Shown piece after piece: positions 1 to 10,520 of a stretch of 64,000 nucleotides of DNA. Position 1 is the first letter of the stretch. Every line of letters starts with the position of its first letter. A model generated the notes under the pieces. That model saw nothing but the letters and a program-made list of their open reading frames with translations, was not told the DNA's origin and did no database searches. The translations under genes were made by a program, and so were the position numbers. Origin of the DNA: Sesamum alatum (lineage: Eukaryota > Streptophyta > Magnoliopsida > Lamiales > Pedaliaceae); NCBI GenBank assembly GCA_034509735.1, contig JACGWO010000004.1:14613395-14677394 (forward strand), written 5' to 3'.

Positions 1-180
1 AATAAGTCATCAATTTGATTCCAAAATGTATCATTTTATCCAAAATGCAATCATCTTACATAAGACAATCCATCCAAATATCCCTTTTCTAGTATGTTAA
101 CAAGATAGTGATATAGTGTCTCTCTTCACCAACTCATCCTCATTATTCATCACATTATCTTTTAGTGAATTTCTCCTTTG

Positions 181-298
181 TAAAGAGCCACCGGTGCTAT
201 TTTACCCACAAAGAGAACTAGGGCCAATTTATCCACGAAGAGCTTTCGGGGCCATTTATTTTTTTCACGAAAAGCCACCGAGGCCAATAAAAGGGGTA
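181..298. repeat. Diverged short tandem array, unit about 29 bp
   Basis: About four degenerate units read roughly as an AAAGAGC-like start, then GGGGCCAATTTAT, then CCACG. They recur near 181, 210, 238 and 271. Unit length varies by a few bases and identity is modest, so this is read by eye only. Confidence 0.4.
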
Positions 299-763
299 TT
301 TACATAATAATTATATTCAGTTCCCTTAACTCCCGCATTTTCACATATCACTGTTCCTGTAAGCAAGTAGGCAAGTAAGACCAAATATCATCACATATCT
401 TTATTCACAAGCATATAGCCACAATGGTACATAACTCATGGAACATGGAAAATACACTTTTGCATTTTGTTTCCATGGTATAATCATTCAAGGTAGAGCA
501 CCATACGTAGTAATTCATTTCCAACATAGTGCATACACTTCAAACATCAAAATAATATAGCAGTAGAATAGTCCATATACTGATAGTGTTATCAAGAGAA
601 AAAGGAACATATATTGGTAGTTATTTACTTACCTTGACCTCGACGATTTAATTAGTAGGTAGAGAATTGTTCAGTCTTTTTCTCTATCCCCATGCCCTGT
701 TTTGAAATGGCGAGATACAAATTGTGAAAACACATGACTTTTGTGTAAAACAAAACCTTCATG

Positions 764-782
764 TATATATATATATATATAT
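764..782. repeat. (AT)n microsatellite
   Basis: About nine uninterrupted AT dinucleotides are followed by an imperfect AT-rich tail. Confidence 0.85.
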
Positions 783-1159
783 AGATATAAATAGGCAATT
801 TAGTGGGCTTACTCCAATAAAGTTGTAATAATAGGCAGCTACGTGTTGCTGATTCCAAGGCCCATTTCTTTTTTGTTTTAATTTTTTAATAATTTTTATA
901 TTAATTACAAATAAATCCCTAAATTGTGAACTTTATTTATTTAACCCCCAAACATTTTATAGAGTTCCAATCTAGTCCCTTAAAGTTTTTAATATATTGA
1001 AATTTCAATCTATAACTTATTTATCAATTAATTTAAATTTTTTTATACTACTGACCACTTAGTTCCACAATTATGTATTCACATCTTTTGACATCACATG
1101 CCGATGGAGCAAGTCTTGTAAGCAAAACTTTCGTTTAATCCTAAAGAAAATACCTCTGA

Positions 1160-2888
1160 TATAGGACTAAGAAGCCAAGCTTGTGGTTGAGGTCGAGGTG
1201 GTTGGCATGGCCATGGTCGCTATCAAGGAAGAGTAGAAGGTCGAGACTAAGGAAAAGGTGAACAAAACTCACTCCAAGATGGTGCAAATCGGAGTTTTCA
1301 AAGAGGGTGTGGTCGAGGAAGAAACAAAAATTGAAGAAAAAATGATAAAAGTCATATTGAGTACTATGCAAGCGGAAGAACTAGACAATATATACGGGAG
1401 TGTCAATCTAAACTAATGCGGAAGACACAAACCTTGCCGAGCATAAGGAGAAAGAAGGTAGGCCCTCCTGCTTTCTCAAAAGGAAGGCATTATAGCAAAT
1501 TATGTTACATGGCATCTTGACAATGGTGCAAGCAACCACATGACCAAAGATAGGAGCAAGTTTGTGCAAATAGAGACAAAAGTAACTAGCGACTTTCATT
1601 GTGGAGATGATACTAAAGTTGAGATCAATGGAAAGGTACGGTAATTTTGGCCACAAATAATGGAGATCACAAACTTCTCCACAATGTCTATTACATTCCA
1701 AGAATGAAGCATTTTGAGTATAAGTCAACTTTTGGATAGTGGACACAAAGTGAAGATGGGGGACAAGTATCTATAGCTTCGAGATCGAGATGATAGGCTT
1801 GTCGCAAAAGTTCCCATGACAAGTAACCGCATGTTTAAGCTAAATGTAAAGACGGCCAAAGCAAAGTGCTTGCAAGCTTGCATCAATGATTCTTCATGGA
1901 TATGGCATATGAGATTCGGGCATCACAACTTTGAAGAGCTTAAGATGTTAGGAGAAAAGAATATGGTGAGAGGAGTTTCCAAAATCAATCACCCGAATTA
2001 ATTATGTAAGGCATGCCTACTTGGCAAGCATGCAAGGAAAATCTTCCCAAAGGAGTCACTTTCACGAGCAAGTAAATCTCTACAACTTGTGCATGTGGAT
2101 GTGTGTGGTCCTATCAACCCACAATCATTCGGTAAAAGTTCATAATTTATACTCTTTCTCGATAATTTTATAAGGAAGACGTGGGTTTATTTTCTAAAAC
2201 ACAAGAGTGAAATTTTGAGACATTTAAAAGGTTCAAAACTTGTTTTGAGCAAGAGGTGGTGAGTTCAGTTCTAATGAATTCAACGTTTTTCGTGAAACCC
2301 ATGGAATTCGACATTTTATGACTGTCTCAAGAACACCACAAATTGGCGTTGCATAAAGAAAGAATAGAAAGATTCTAAACATGGCAAGGATGATGCTAAA
2401 AAGTAAGACAATGCTGAAAGCATTTTGGGCTGCAGTTGCATATGTTGTTTATCTTTCAAATCAATCACCAACAAAGAGTTTGGAAAAAATACCTCCACAA
2501 GAAGCATGGAGTGGATGGAATCCAAGTGTGAAGCACTTAAGAGTTTTTTTTTGACTCCATTTACTATATTCATGTGCCGGAACAAACAAAACTTGATGAC
2601 CAGAGTAAGATGATGGTGTTTCATAGCTGTGACCAGAACTGTAAGGGGTACAATGTTTTCATCTTATTGCTAAGAAGGTTGTGATTAATAAAGATGTGAA
2701 GTTTGAAAAAGACGCTTCCTAGAATTGGAATATCCGAAGAGGACAAAAGTACTATTTTCTTCCACATTCAGAAGAAGAAGATAATGTGGAGCAAGAAGTC
2801 GAAGGTGAGAATTCAACCCCTCAACACTAAGTTCAAGCTAACAACCTCAAAGGTATCATAGCATAAGTGATCTTTGTGATGCTATGAA
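1160..2888 (+). mobile_element. Copia A remnant, gag end to integrase (broken)
   Basis: This is the 5' half of a Ty1/copia retrotransposon, readable only across many stops and frame changes. In order one can read a Gly/Arg-rich gag tail (about 1180-1230), a decayed zinc-knuckle region (about 1356-1410), a protease-like motif LDNGASNHMT (near 1515-1545, with N where DTG/DSG is expected), a GAG-pre-integrase stretch ending WIWHMRFGHHNFEELK (about 1896-1940), an integrase zinc-binding CKACLLGKHARK (about 2007-2042), and LVHVDVCGPI (about 2088-2118) at the start of the integrase core. No 5' LTR or primer site is found upstream, so the element is 5'-truncated or too decayed. It stops at the 9-bp target duplication (2889-2897) of the Mutator-like insertion. 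Its 3' half reappears at 28385-28869 and 49844-51412. Confidence 0.8.
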
Positions 2889-2897
2889 AAGAATAAA
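2889..2897. repeat. 9-bp target-site duplication, left copy (AAGAATAAA)
   Basis: AAGAATAAA directly precedes the MULE terminus GGGTAAAGTGC. The identical 9-mer directly follows the opposite terminus at 49835-49843. Nine bases is the size made by Mutator-like transposases. Confidence 0.8.
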
Positions 2898-3119
2898 GGG
2901 TAAAGTGCAGACAGACCCTAACATATAGGGTCATTTGCGCTTTTACTCCCAACATTTTTTACTTCTTTTTTTGACAAATCACTTCCCAACCTTTGTAATT
3001 TGCAGATTATCATTATTTTTTATTTTCAGGCCAAAATTAGTGTATTTTTCGGCTGTTTGTAATACGCGTGTGTAGGGCCAAATTTTAAGGACCTTTTACG
3101 TAAATTTACCCCCTTTCGT
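2898..3119. repeat. Left terminal inverted repeat of a Mutator-like element
   Basis: The repeat starts GGGTAAAGTGCAGACA and runs about 222 bp. It is the reverse complement, with scattered mismatches, of 49604-49834, and without its outer ~90 bases of 28246-28384. Shared blocks include TTATTTTCAGGCCAA and TTTTACGTAA. Long terminal inverted repeats plus a 9-bp TSD fit the Mutator (MULE) superfamily. No MURA transposase is seen, so the element is non-autonomous. Confidence 0.8.
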
Positions 3120-3514
3120 GCCCAAACACCTGTTTATAACCCAATCCCAAGTTATCATGGTTCTCTACTGTTTTGATCTTACTATGTAGTTTTGACAGCA
3201 TAATCTGTTTGTATCTCCGGTGTAGTCTTCATATCTTTGAGAAGACTACTCATTATTTATCATTTCTTTGGTGTATGATTTTTAGTAATGGATGTGGAAT
3301 GTTCTAGGGGTTGTTCTTTGATGTTATCCAGGGTATACAAAAGAAAGAAGCGGTATAGTAGTAATGGATCTAAGTGTCCACATTGCACCTGTTAAAATGA
3401 GGAGAAACTTGTTATTCCTGAAGCAAAATCACCAATGGCTATTGGTGAACTATGTAGATTGAATCATATTGAAGAAGCGGTTGTGCTTAGTTGGTTCACC
3501 TCTTTTGCGTTGTT
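3120..3514 (+). pseudogene. Gene-like cargo of the MULE, part 1 (unidentified)
   Basis: This lies between the MULE terminal repeat and LTR element B. An ATG at 3288 opens a frame containing a cysteine pair (SKCPHC) and then a TAA, after which the same frame stays open to the insertion point of element B. The coding-like stretch resumes beyond element B at 26665. I do not recognise the family. Its place between MULE ends suggests captured host sequence (Pack-MULE), but it could also be the element's own internal sequence. No function is claimed. Confidence 0.45.
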
Positions 3515-6500
3515 TGTTAGAATAGGTGACCAGAAAGCCAATTGGATTGGCGATTTTGGGAACTATTTGTTAATCTTTATTACAACAATACTATCCTTAT
3601 GAATAGAGTAAGTGTTCATCACTGGCATTGTGTTTGTTGTGATTACTACTAACGTCGAATGACATTTCAACGTCACAACAAATGCCCATAGACCAATTGG
3701 ATAACCAATGTAGTTGGGCTGCGCATTGGATGGCGGCTATAAAAACCAACTTCTGAGGGTTGGTTTGAAACGTTCCAAGTCGAGGACGTCAAGACTGGGC
3801 ATCAAGTGTCCTATCGAGACTTGCACTAAGTATTGAATTCACTTGGTGAGTGCCGAGTTTCATCGGCGACAAACGAAGGTCGTCTATGAAATTTAAGTGG
3901 GTTAGTTGAATAGGTGGTCGACTGGCTGAGCTGACTCGCGGAAATCGTCATATGGAAGCCTTGGAGGCTTGGTCCGTATGATTGGAATTTCCTATTCCGA
4001 TAGTACAGATTAGTCCTCAGACTTGAGGAATCATGGCAGTCACGTGCATACGAAGACTGTATCTTGGATTCAACGAGAGGTGATCATTATGTAAGATGGT
4101 CATTATAAGCCTTGTCCAGTGCAGTTCGAGTATGCATCGAGGACGGTGAATTCCAAGATACGATCTATGCCCCATCAGTATATGACGGTGATGTCTCCTA
4201 TGCGCTCTGAGATTGTTTAGACTCTGAAAGTCTATGGCCATAGCAATTGATTGAGTAGAAAAGGATTTCCTACATCGATCGAGTAGAGTAAACACATCTC
4301 GAGTATTAAGCACAGACGTCTAATCAAGGATGGGAATCGATGCCCAATTCCATACCTAGACTAAGGTCCGGAGACGGTCAACAGTAGGACCCTACCCGTA
4401 CGAAATCGGCGCCTAAATGTTCACGCCAACATTCACCTAGTCTCTAGTGCCATGGACCGTTGCTAGACAACCACCCATGGTAACGGGCTCCGGTTGGACA
4501 CGAACCCAAGTCTAGTTGAGGGTGAACCTAAAGGGCCACACACAAATCACCGAGGAGGTGAAGGAATTGACTTGGAGTCAATTTCAGAGGATGATAGGTA
4601 ATTGGATTACTTATGGGATTGTCCATCGGTTGGACGGGCCAATATTGTATCGGGCCCTCATTTTGTCGGTAAATGGGACTTATCGATTAAGTAGAGAATC
4701 GAAACTTGGATCTTTTGATTGGATTAAAAGATCAATGGGAATTATTTAATTGGACCGTGAATTAAATAGGGTATAATTCTTGGGCTTATTGTAATTGGTG
4801 TTAGAATAGGTGACCATGTAAGCCAATTTTGGCAGGAATATGTAACCTATGTCTAGACAATTTCAAGTGTTTGATAAAACATATATGAATAAAGAAGTGA
4901 AAAGTTCATATGGCAATACTTTGTTTACGTTCACTTATATCTGCTTTTTCATATCTGTTCACTACGCAAACAAAGCCCACGGACTGAGAATCGATTTCGG
5001 GGATTGGGACTACGCTTGGAGGTAGGTCCATGAAATCAGTCTTACCGAATCAGTCCGAAAATCTCCAAGTCAAGGAATCCCGAAAATGGGTATCGGGATT
5101 CCCTTTGAGACTTGCACTAAGCATCTGCTGTCGTATTTCATCGACGGGTGACGAAGGTCGTCTAAGCAGTGTTAGTGGGTCAGCATGCTAGGAAGCAGCC
5201 TGACTGAGGTGACTCGCGAGAACCGTCTTACGGAGGACCTTGAGTATGGTCTGCAAGGTATGACGTATTCCCGGTTCCAACGGTACAGGTCAAGTCCTTT
5301 GACTTGAGGAACTGCTGAGTTTACCTGTGCATCAGGTCTGTATCTTAGATATGGTGAGAGATTGCCAAAATACTCTTGAGTAGTCATAAGCCATGTCTAG
5401 TGCAGCTCGGGTGTACAGAGTGACAGTAGTTTCCAAGAAAGGATCTGTCTCCTGTCAAAAGGTATTGACAGTTGAGTCTCATGTATGCTCTGTGTCTTTT
5501 CCCTAAAATCTGTGGCCACAGTAACTGAACAGAAGGGAAGGTTTCCCTTGCGGCGTTTAGTAAGGACAGACCGACACTTAGGTCCAAAATGGGTACCTGC
5601 ATTTTCCGTGCCCTAGACTCTAAGTGATGAGACCGAAGACAGAAGGACAAGTGTACTGTTAGGGCCTAACTGTTCATCCCCGATTATTTCACCTAGTCTC
5701 TAGTGCCATGGACCGTTGCTAGATGGCCACCCATGGTAACGGGCGGATTCTAGGAATCCGACCAAGTCTAGCTGAAAGGTGAACCTAAAGAGTCACACAC
5801 TATCCACACACACTTAAGTATTTAATTTGGAATTAAATATTGGAGTAAAGGAATGATTAAATTAGATTTAATCGGGTCCTATATTTTCTTGGAGAAATTA
5901 ATTCCTTTTATTTGATAAAGGGAATTAAATTAATAAATTGGATTTATTAAGGGAATTGATTTAATGGGCCTAGAATAAATATTAATATTTATTTATTATA
6001 TTTATTTGGCCTTTTGGAATATTTAATGGAATTTAAATATTCCATTAAATTTAAATTAGCGGTTGAGATGGAAAGGGGAGATGGAAGGCTAGGATTGGTT
6101 TGACTAGGTCAAACACTAGTTTGACTAGGACTTTGACTAGGTCAAAATCCTAGTCAAATTAGAGTTCTTAGAGTTGGAGTTTAAAGAGGATTAAACTCCT
6201 CCTCTATATAAACCTCTAGCTTCCAACAATTGCAGGATGATGAAATTCCAACACACACACACAACACACAATTTCGGCCCCCTCTCCCATCTCTCTCGTC
6301 CGCCCTCTCTCTCCACTCACTCCAAGAAATTATTTTCTAGTTCTCTTGTTCTTGGAACATTAGAACTTAGATGAATCAATATCGTTAATTGATAACGTGT
6401 CGTTGATTCATCCACTCCAAAATATACACTTGTTCGTTGCTAGCACGACGTACAAGATACGTGGGTGGATCGTGTGTCACGATTTGGAGGGTCTCAAGAA

Positions 6501-7705
6501 CGAGATCTTGGTGCAAAACGGGGAACAACGCGTGTAGCCATTGAAGACGAAAACGACAACGGGTAGGTCCCGGTTTACGTTTTCGCCTCCTTTTATTTTT
6601 CAACCCTATGGCCTCCATGATTGCTTACGTGTTATTTATTCATGAGATACACCAAACACCCGGGAAATCTCAAGGGTACACCCCTTGAGCGTGTTCTTTA
6701 ATTCATTAAAGCATGCTTTAATTTTTTGTATTTTATTTTACATCGCGCTTCCGCATTCGCGCAATTTCCCGGGACGATCCACGATTTCTTTAAATTGGAT
6801 TACAATAAAATACGGTCCATTAAATATTGGCCCAAGAGAGGTGTTTCCACTTTTGGAATTAGAAGAAGTTGGACTTCTTCTAAAAGGGGATGGCCGAAAA
6901 TTACTTCTTTTGGAAGTACTAAAATTGGCCATGAAGGCCTTTGATAACAAGTTGACTTGTCTCTTTTGGAAAGAGACAAATCAATTTCAATCAAGCCTCT
7001 TTCACTTAGTATGATTAAATCATACCTTTTGAAATGGTAGGCTTGATTGAAATGTATCTAGACATCCTTGGATGAACCTAGACACATTCCAATAATCACA
7101 TTAATAAAGTATATATATGTGTATATACTATCATCAAAGTCAAGATTTTTATTATTCATCTTTTTTTTTGGAACAAGAAGAACACTCTCTACACATTCTC
7201 TCAACCCATTTTCGGCTCCTCTCTCTCTCTACTCTCGAAATACTCTTTGTTGCTTCATTGATATAGGATCAATTCAAGAACAAAGCAAGATCATGAAGGA
7301 ATACTAATTTGATAGTGTAATCCCTTCTTCGATTTCATCCTCTACATCCGTTTTTCTCTAATAAAAAAAATGAGATCTCTCCCGGTGTGGTGTGAACGAC
7401 TTTAGAGGGTCTCTACGTTGGGACCCTCGCGTGGATGAACGTCGGGAGGAATCAATGCGTGTAGCCGATCGAAATACAAAATCAAGAAAGGTATTCCGAT
7501 TTACATTTATGCTCTCGATTTATTCTTTATTCTATAGCCATGAACGCTTGTTTATTTTATATGCTGCTATTATGCGTTTATAAACTGATAGCGGGGGAAC
7601 GTTCAAGGGAACACCCCTTGAACGCGATATAAATTCTTTTATTCCGCACATTTTTTATCTCCACCTCGCTTCCGCCACGTTCCCCGACCGATCCGCTTTT
7701 CTTCA
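3515..7705 (+). repeat. 5' LTR of element B, interrupted by solo LTR 1
   Basis: It starts TGTTAGAATAGGTGACCAG and ends CTTTTCTTCA just before the AG-TGGTATCAGAGC primer site. With 4799-6798 removed it is about 2.19 kb, matching the LTRs of elements C and D. A TATA-like tract (about 7108-7130) and a pyrimidine-rich stretch (7185-7255) mark a probable U3/R boundary. It contains the conserved CCATGGACCGTTGCTAGA block at about 4450-4467. Confidence 0.9.
4799..6793 (+). mobile_element. Solo LTR 1, sister copia family (1995 bp)
   Basis: It is flanked by ATTGG at 4794-4798 and 6794-6798. Removing it plus one TSD restores the sequence seen uninterrupted at 25735 and 32703 (TAATTGGATTACAATAAAA). It starts TGTTAGAATAGGTGACCA and ends TTTCTTTAA, where its sister copy (22747-24722) ends TTTCTTTCA, so the terminal C has mutated. 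A TATATAA box lies at 6206-6212, followed by CA- and CT-rich DNA. No internal region is present, so this is the usual product of recombination between two LTRs. Confidence 0.92.
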
Positions 7706-7707
7706 AG

Positions 7708-7719
7708 TGGTATCAGAGC
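7708..7719 (+). other. Primer binding site of element B
   Basis: TGGTATCAGAGC two bases after the LTR end is complementary to the 3' end of plant initiator tRNA-Met, the usual copia primer. Confidence 0.93.
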
Positions 7720-9606
7720 CCGGATCGGTGTATGTGGCTATGGATTACATATTTTTATGTGTGCAAGCATGTTCAACATGTACAGATTGGCTTTAAAAGC
7801 ATATGGATAGTGCTTTTAATTTTCATAATTATTTATTGAAATTTGCATGTTTAATTATGTTGATGAATCATGGATATTTGAGTTATTTTAGAAAATTGGA
7901 TTTTCTGAAATCTGGATATTTATTTCAGTTTTTTTATGTGCAGAATAAATTAAAAAGAAAATAAAAAATTACAGCAGCAGCAGCGGGCTGTCTGCTGCCG
8001 CGGGCGAGCGCTGCCGGCCGAACGCGCGGGCTGGGCGTGCGTCCAGCGCAGGCAGTGGCGTCTGCGCTCGCGCGCAACGCAGCCAGCCGGCACGACCGAA
8101 CGACTGGGCTATTTTTTTCGCCGTTATTCTAAAAAAATTAATTTTTTTTGGTATTCTGCATATTTTTGCTGAAATATTTAATTTATAGCTGATTTAATTT
8201 ATTTGCAAATGATTGTTCCTAAATTAAATAGCCTAAAATTATTTTGGAAATGGTTTCCAAACAAAAAAAAATGTACATGGGTAGTACGAGGTTTCTAACA
8301 TCCATTTTTAATTGCATTTTTTACATGTATTTTTCTGAATTTAATTATTTTACAGAATGATATTGGACGTCATTGATGTAATACATGAATTGTATTATTT
8401 GGAGCATTATTATATTGGTTATGTAATTATGTTGTGTTTTGTTAATTAGATTAACAATTGATAATCACAAAGCCTATTGACCTGCTATGGTTTTATATTC
8501 CTTCTGGGTGGGACCTGCGGGCTTCTTGTTTTGGAACTATTATCTCCCGCTTTCGCTTCATGATGTTAAGTCTTGTTTGTTTTTTTCTTTTATTTCCCAT
8601 GAATTCCATTTCTCTTGTAATGAGAGTAGTTAGGAATTTTTTGGTGAGGTTTTACATTTTATGTATAATATGACAAGCCCACGGAGAAAAAGGCGGCCTA
8701 CGTTGGACGGAGGCCCAAGGTGAGACATCAAGGGTGAAACAAGTAGAGTACAAGGGCCCATTAGCATGACATTGGTTAATTTGTTGTAATAGTGTAGGAC
8801 CACCCTAGGCAGACCGTAGACTCAGTGCGGGCTCAATGGGTCCCATAGGTTGGGCTCGTGATCATCCAGCAGGGGTATGCTAGATTTACTTGCATGCGAT
8901 GCATTTATTTAAATGCTTTATAATATTGGATATTGATGCATGCAAAATATTAATGTGATGCGGTCTTGGTCAATAATTTTGAACCTCACTTGTTAGGACC
9001 AAGTTAAAATGTTAGGGCCCACAATGGACTTGGATTCAAATGATTTTGATGCATCCAAGCCTTCCATCCACGGCATTGTGGTTTTAACCTATCCAAAGCT
9101 TCCATCCATAGCAATGTTGTGAGGAAGCTACCACTACACAAGTGTGTGGTTTCACGAGTCGTGGCACATTTGGAATAGAGGAAAAGCCGCACTATTGTTA
9201 TGAACAAAGGAATACCGTTCGATGTTTCCCTATCTCATGAGTCGTGGGGGGCGACAGTTTGAGGTATGATTTGGTTGATGGGTCGGGCCTAACATCGAGT
9301 AGCATGATTCGCTTGGAGTCCTCGGGATCAGTGAAGAGGTGAGGCAAAATATCTTGGAAATCTCATCGGATGAGAATGGTATTAGATACCTCCCATGAGG
9401 CTTTTTCCATGTGAATCATAAAAGCGGGACATGGAGAATTGCGCTTGTGGATCCCAAGCCCACTAGGAAATGGTTTCCCGAAATCCTATTTGAGAGTGGA
9501 TGGGGTTTTCATAGAAATAGTGGGAGGGGCTAATGACTAAAGGACCAAGTCTTAACTTTAACATAATATGGTATAATGTATTGAATGTTTTTCTATTTAA
9601 CTATTG
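7720..9606 (+). other. Long leader of element B with GC-rich island
   Basis: This is about 1.9 kb of untranslated DNA between the primer site and gag. It holds a GC- and CpG-rich island at about 7971-8110 in otherwise AT-rich DNA, then blocks shared with the leaders of C (16230-18350) and D (34060-35330): a CTGGGTGGGACCTGCGGGC-like stretch, GTAATGAGAGTAG, and the CACGAGTCGTGGCAC and GTCGTGGGGG motifs. No protein frame is convincing. Confidence 0.75.
7971..8110. other. GC/CpG-rich island in element B leader
   Basis: The run is rich in CAGCAG, GCGCGC and GGCCG words and is followed by a T-tract. Counterparts are at 16087-16165, 16573-16735 and 33881-33988, always in the leader and always followed by TTTTT-rich DNA. 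Confidence 0.8.
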
Positions 9607-10520
9607 ATGTCTAAGAATCCACTAACCTTTATAGTTGAGACTAATAAGTCTAATGGAACGTATTACCATGCGTGGCTATGAAATCTTTAAGAATGGTCGT
9701 AGATTTCAAAAGAACCAGACTTATATTTTGGATAAGATTTTTCCTCATACTTTGCCGGAAGGGTCATCACAAAGAACATTTGGCGTTCAAGAAGAGGCTT
9801 GATGACAACTGGAGAGGTTGCAGCATCATACTGGCATCCATGGATAATGAGATCCAGAAGCAGTATGATAGGTTGGAGGATGTTGGCTCGATTATGCCTC
9901 GATTGCAGCAACTCTATGCGGTCCAAAACCGGCATGTTTGATATGCTGCAAAGAAGGCATTATTCGGAGCAAAAATGATAGAAGGATCGTCGGTACAAGA
10001 GCATGTAGTGATGAAGCTATCACTTGTGGAAAAGCTCAAAGACTTCCAAGTTGATCTCGAAAGAGATGTACATCGAACGTGATCCTATCAATCTCTTCTC
10101 TCCTCACTCAACCTATTTGTAGTCACTACAACATGAATGGGCTTGAGAAGACCTTCATGAGTTTGATAAAAATGTTTGTCCAGTACAAGGAAACGATTGA
10201 AAAACTTGCGCCGACCGGTACTAGTGAGTGAGGAGGCTTTTGACCTCTAAAGCGAAAGGTAGGGGTGCCTGACCAGGAATATAGAAAATAAGAAGGCTAA
10301 GTCAATATCAGCCTGCTGCCAGTACTTTGAATTGACTCCTGTTTTACACCGTTGGGTGGGGTAAAGGAAAGAGGACTATAAAAGCATTCGGCGCCCTTTT
10401 AGAGGTTTCGAATGATGTTTGCATTAGCTGCGAAAAAGGGACATTGGGAAGAAGGGGTTTCCTAAAGCCCCTGTCTAATTGAAGGTGACATTTGAAATTG
10501 AGTATCAACATGATCAATGT
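9607..10520 (+). pseudogene. gag pseudogene of element B
   Basis: The ATG at 9607 begins MSKNPL as in element D and continues into a recognisable but frame-shifted copia gag (UBN2-type). Blocks equivalent to the D protein (repeated KQYxRLxDV-like, and the YNMNGLEK stretch near 10130) are visible with stops between them. A zinc-knuckle relic follows near 10430-10465 (ending KPLSN-like). It is not translatable as one protein. Confidence 0.8.

Larger units (their letters stand above)
1..1159. other. AT-rich intergenic DNA, no gene seen
   Basis: No coding region with family resemblance is seen. The stretch holds a short diverged tandem array (181-298), an (AT)n microsatellite (764-782) and a very AT-rich tract (about 870-1075) of the kind left by old miniature elements. 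The 63-residue open frame at 116-307 lies over the tandem array and looks like chance. The left edge of the Copia A remnant is gradual, so the right boundary is approximate. Confidence 0.6.

Noticed and set aside
116..307. 63-residue open frame in the left flank
   Set aside because: It covers a degenerate tandem array, has no family features, and its neighbours are non-coding.
7708..7719. tRNA-like TGGTATCAGAGC at 7708, 15842 and 33636
   Set aside because: These are primer binding sites next to LTR ends. No cloverleaf can be formed with the flanks, and no tRNA gene was found in the window.
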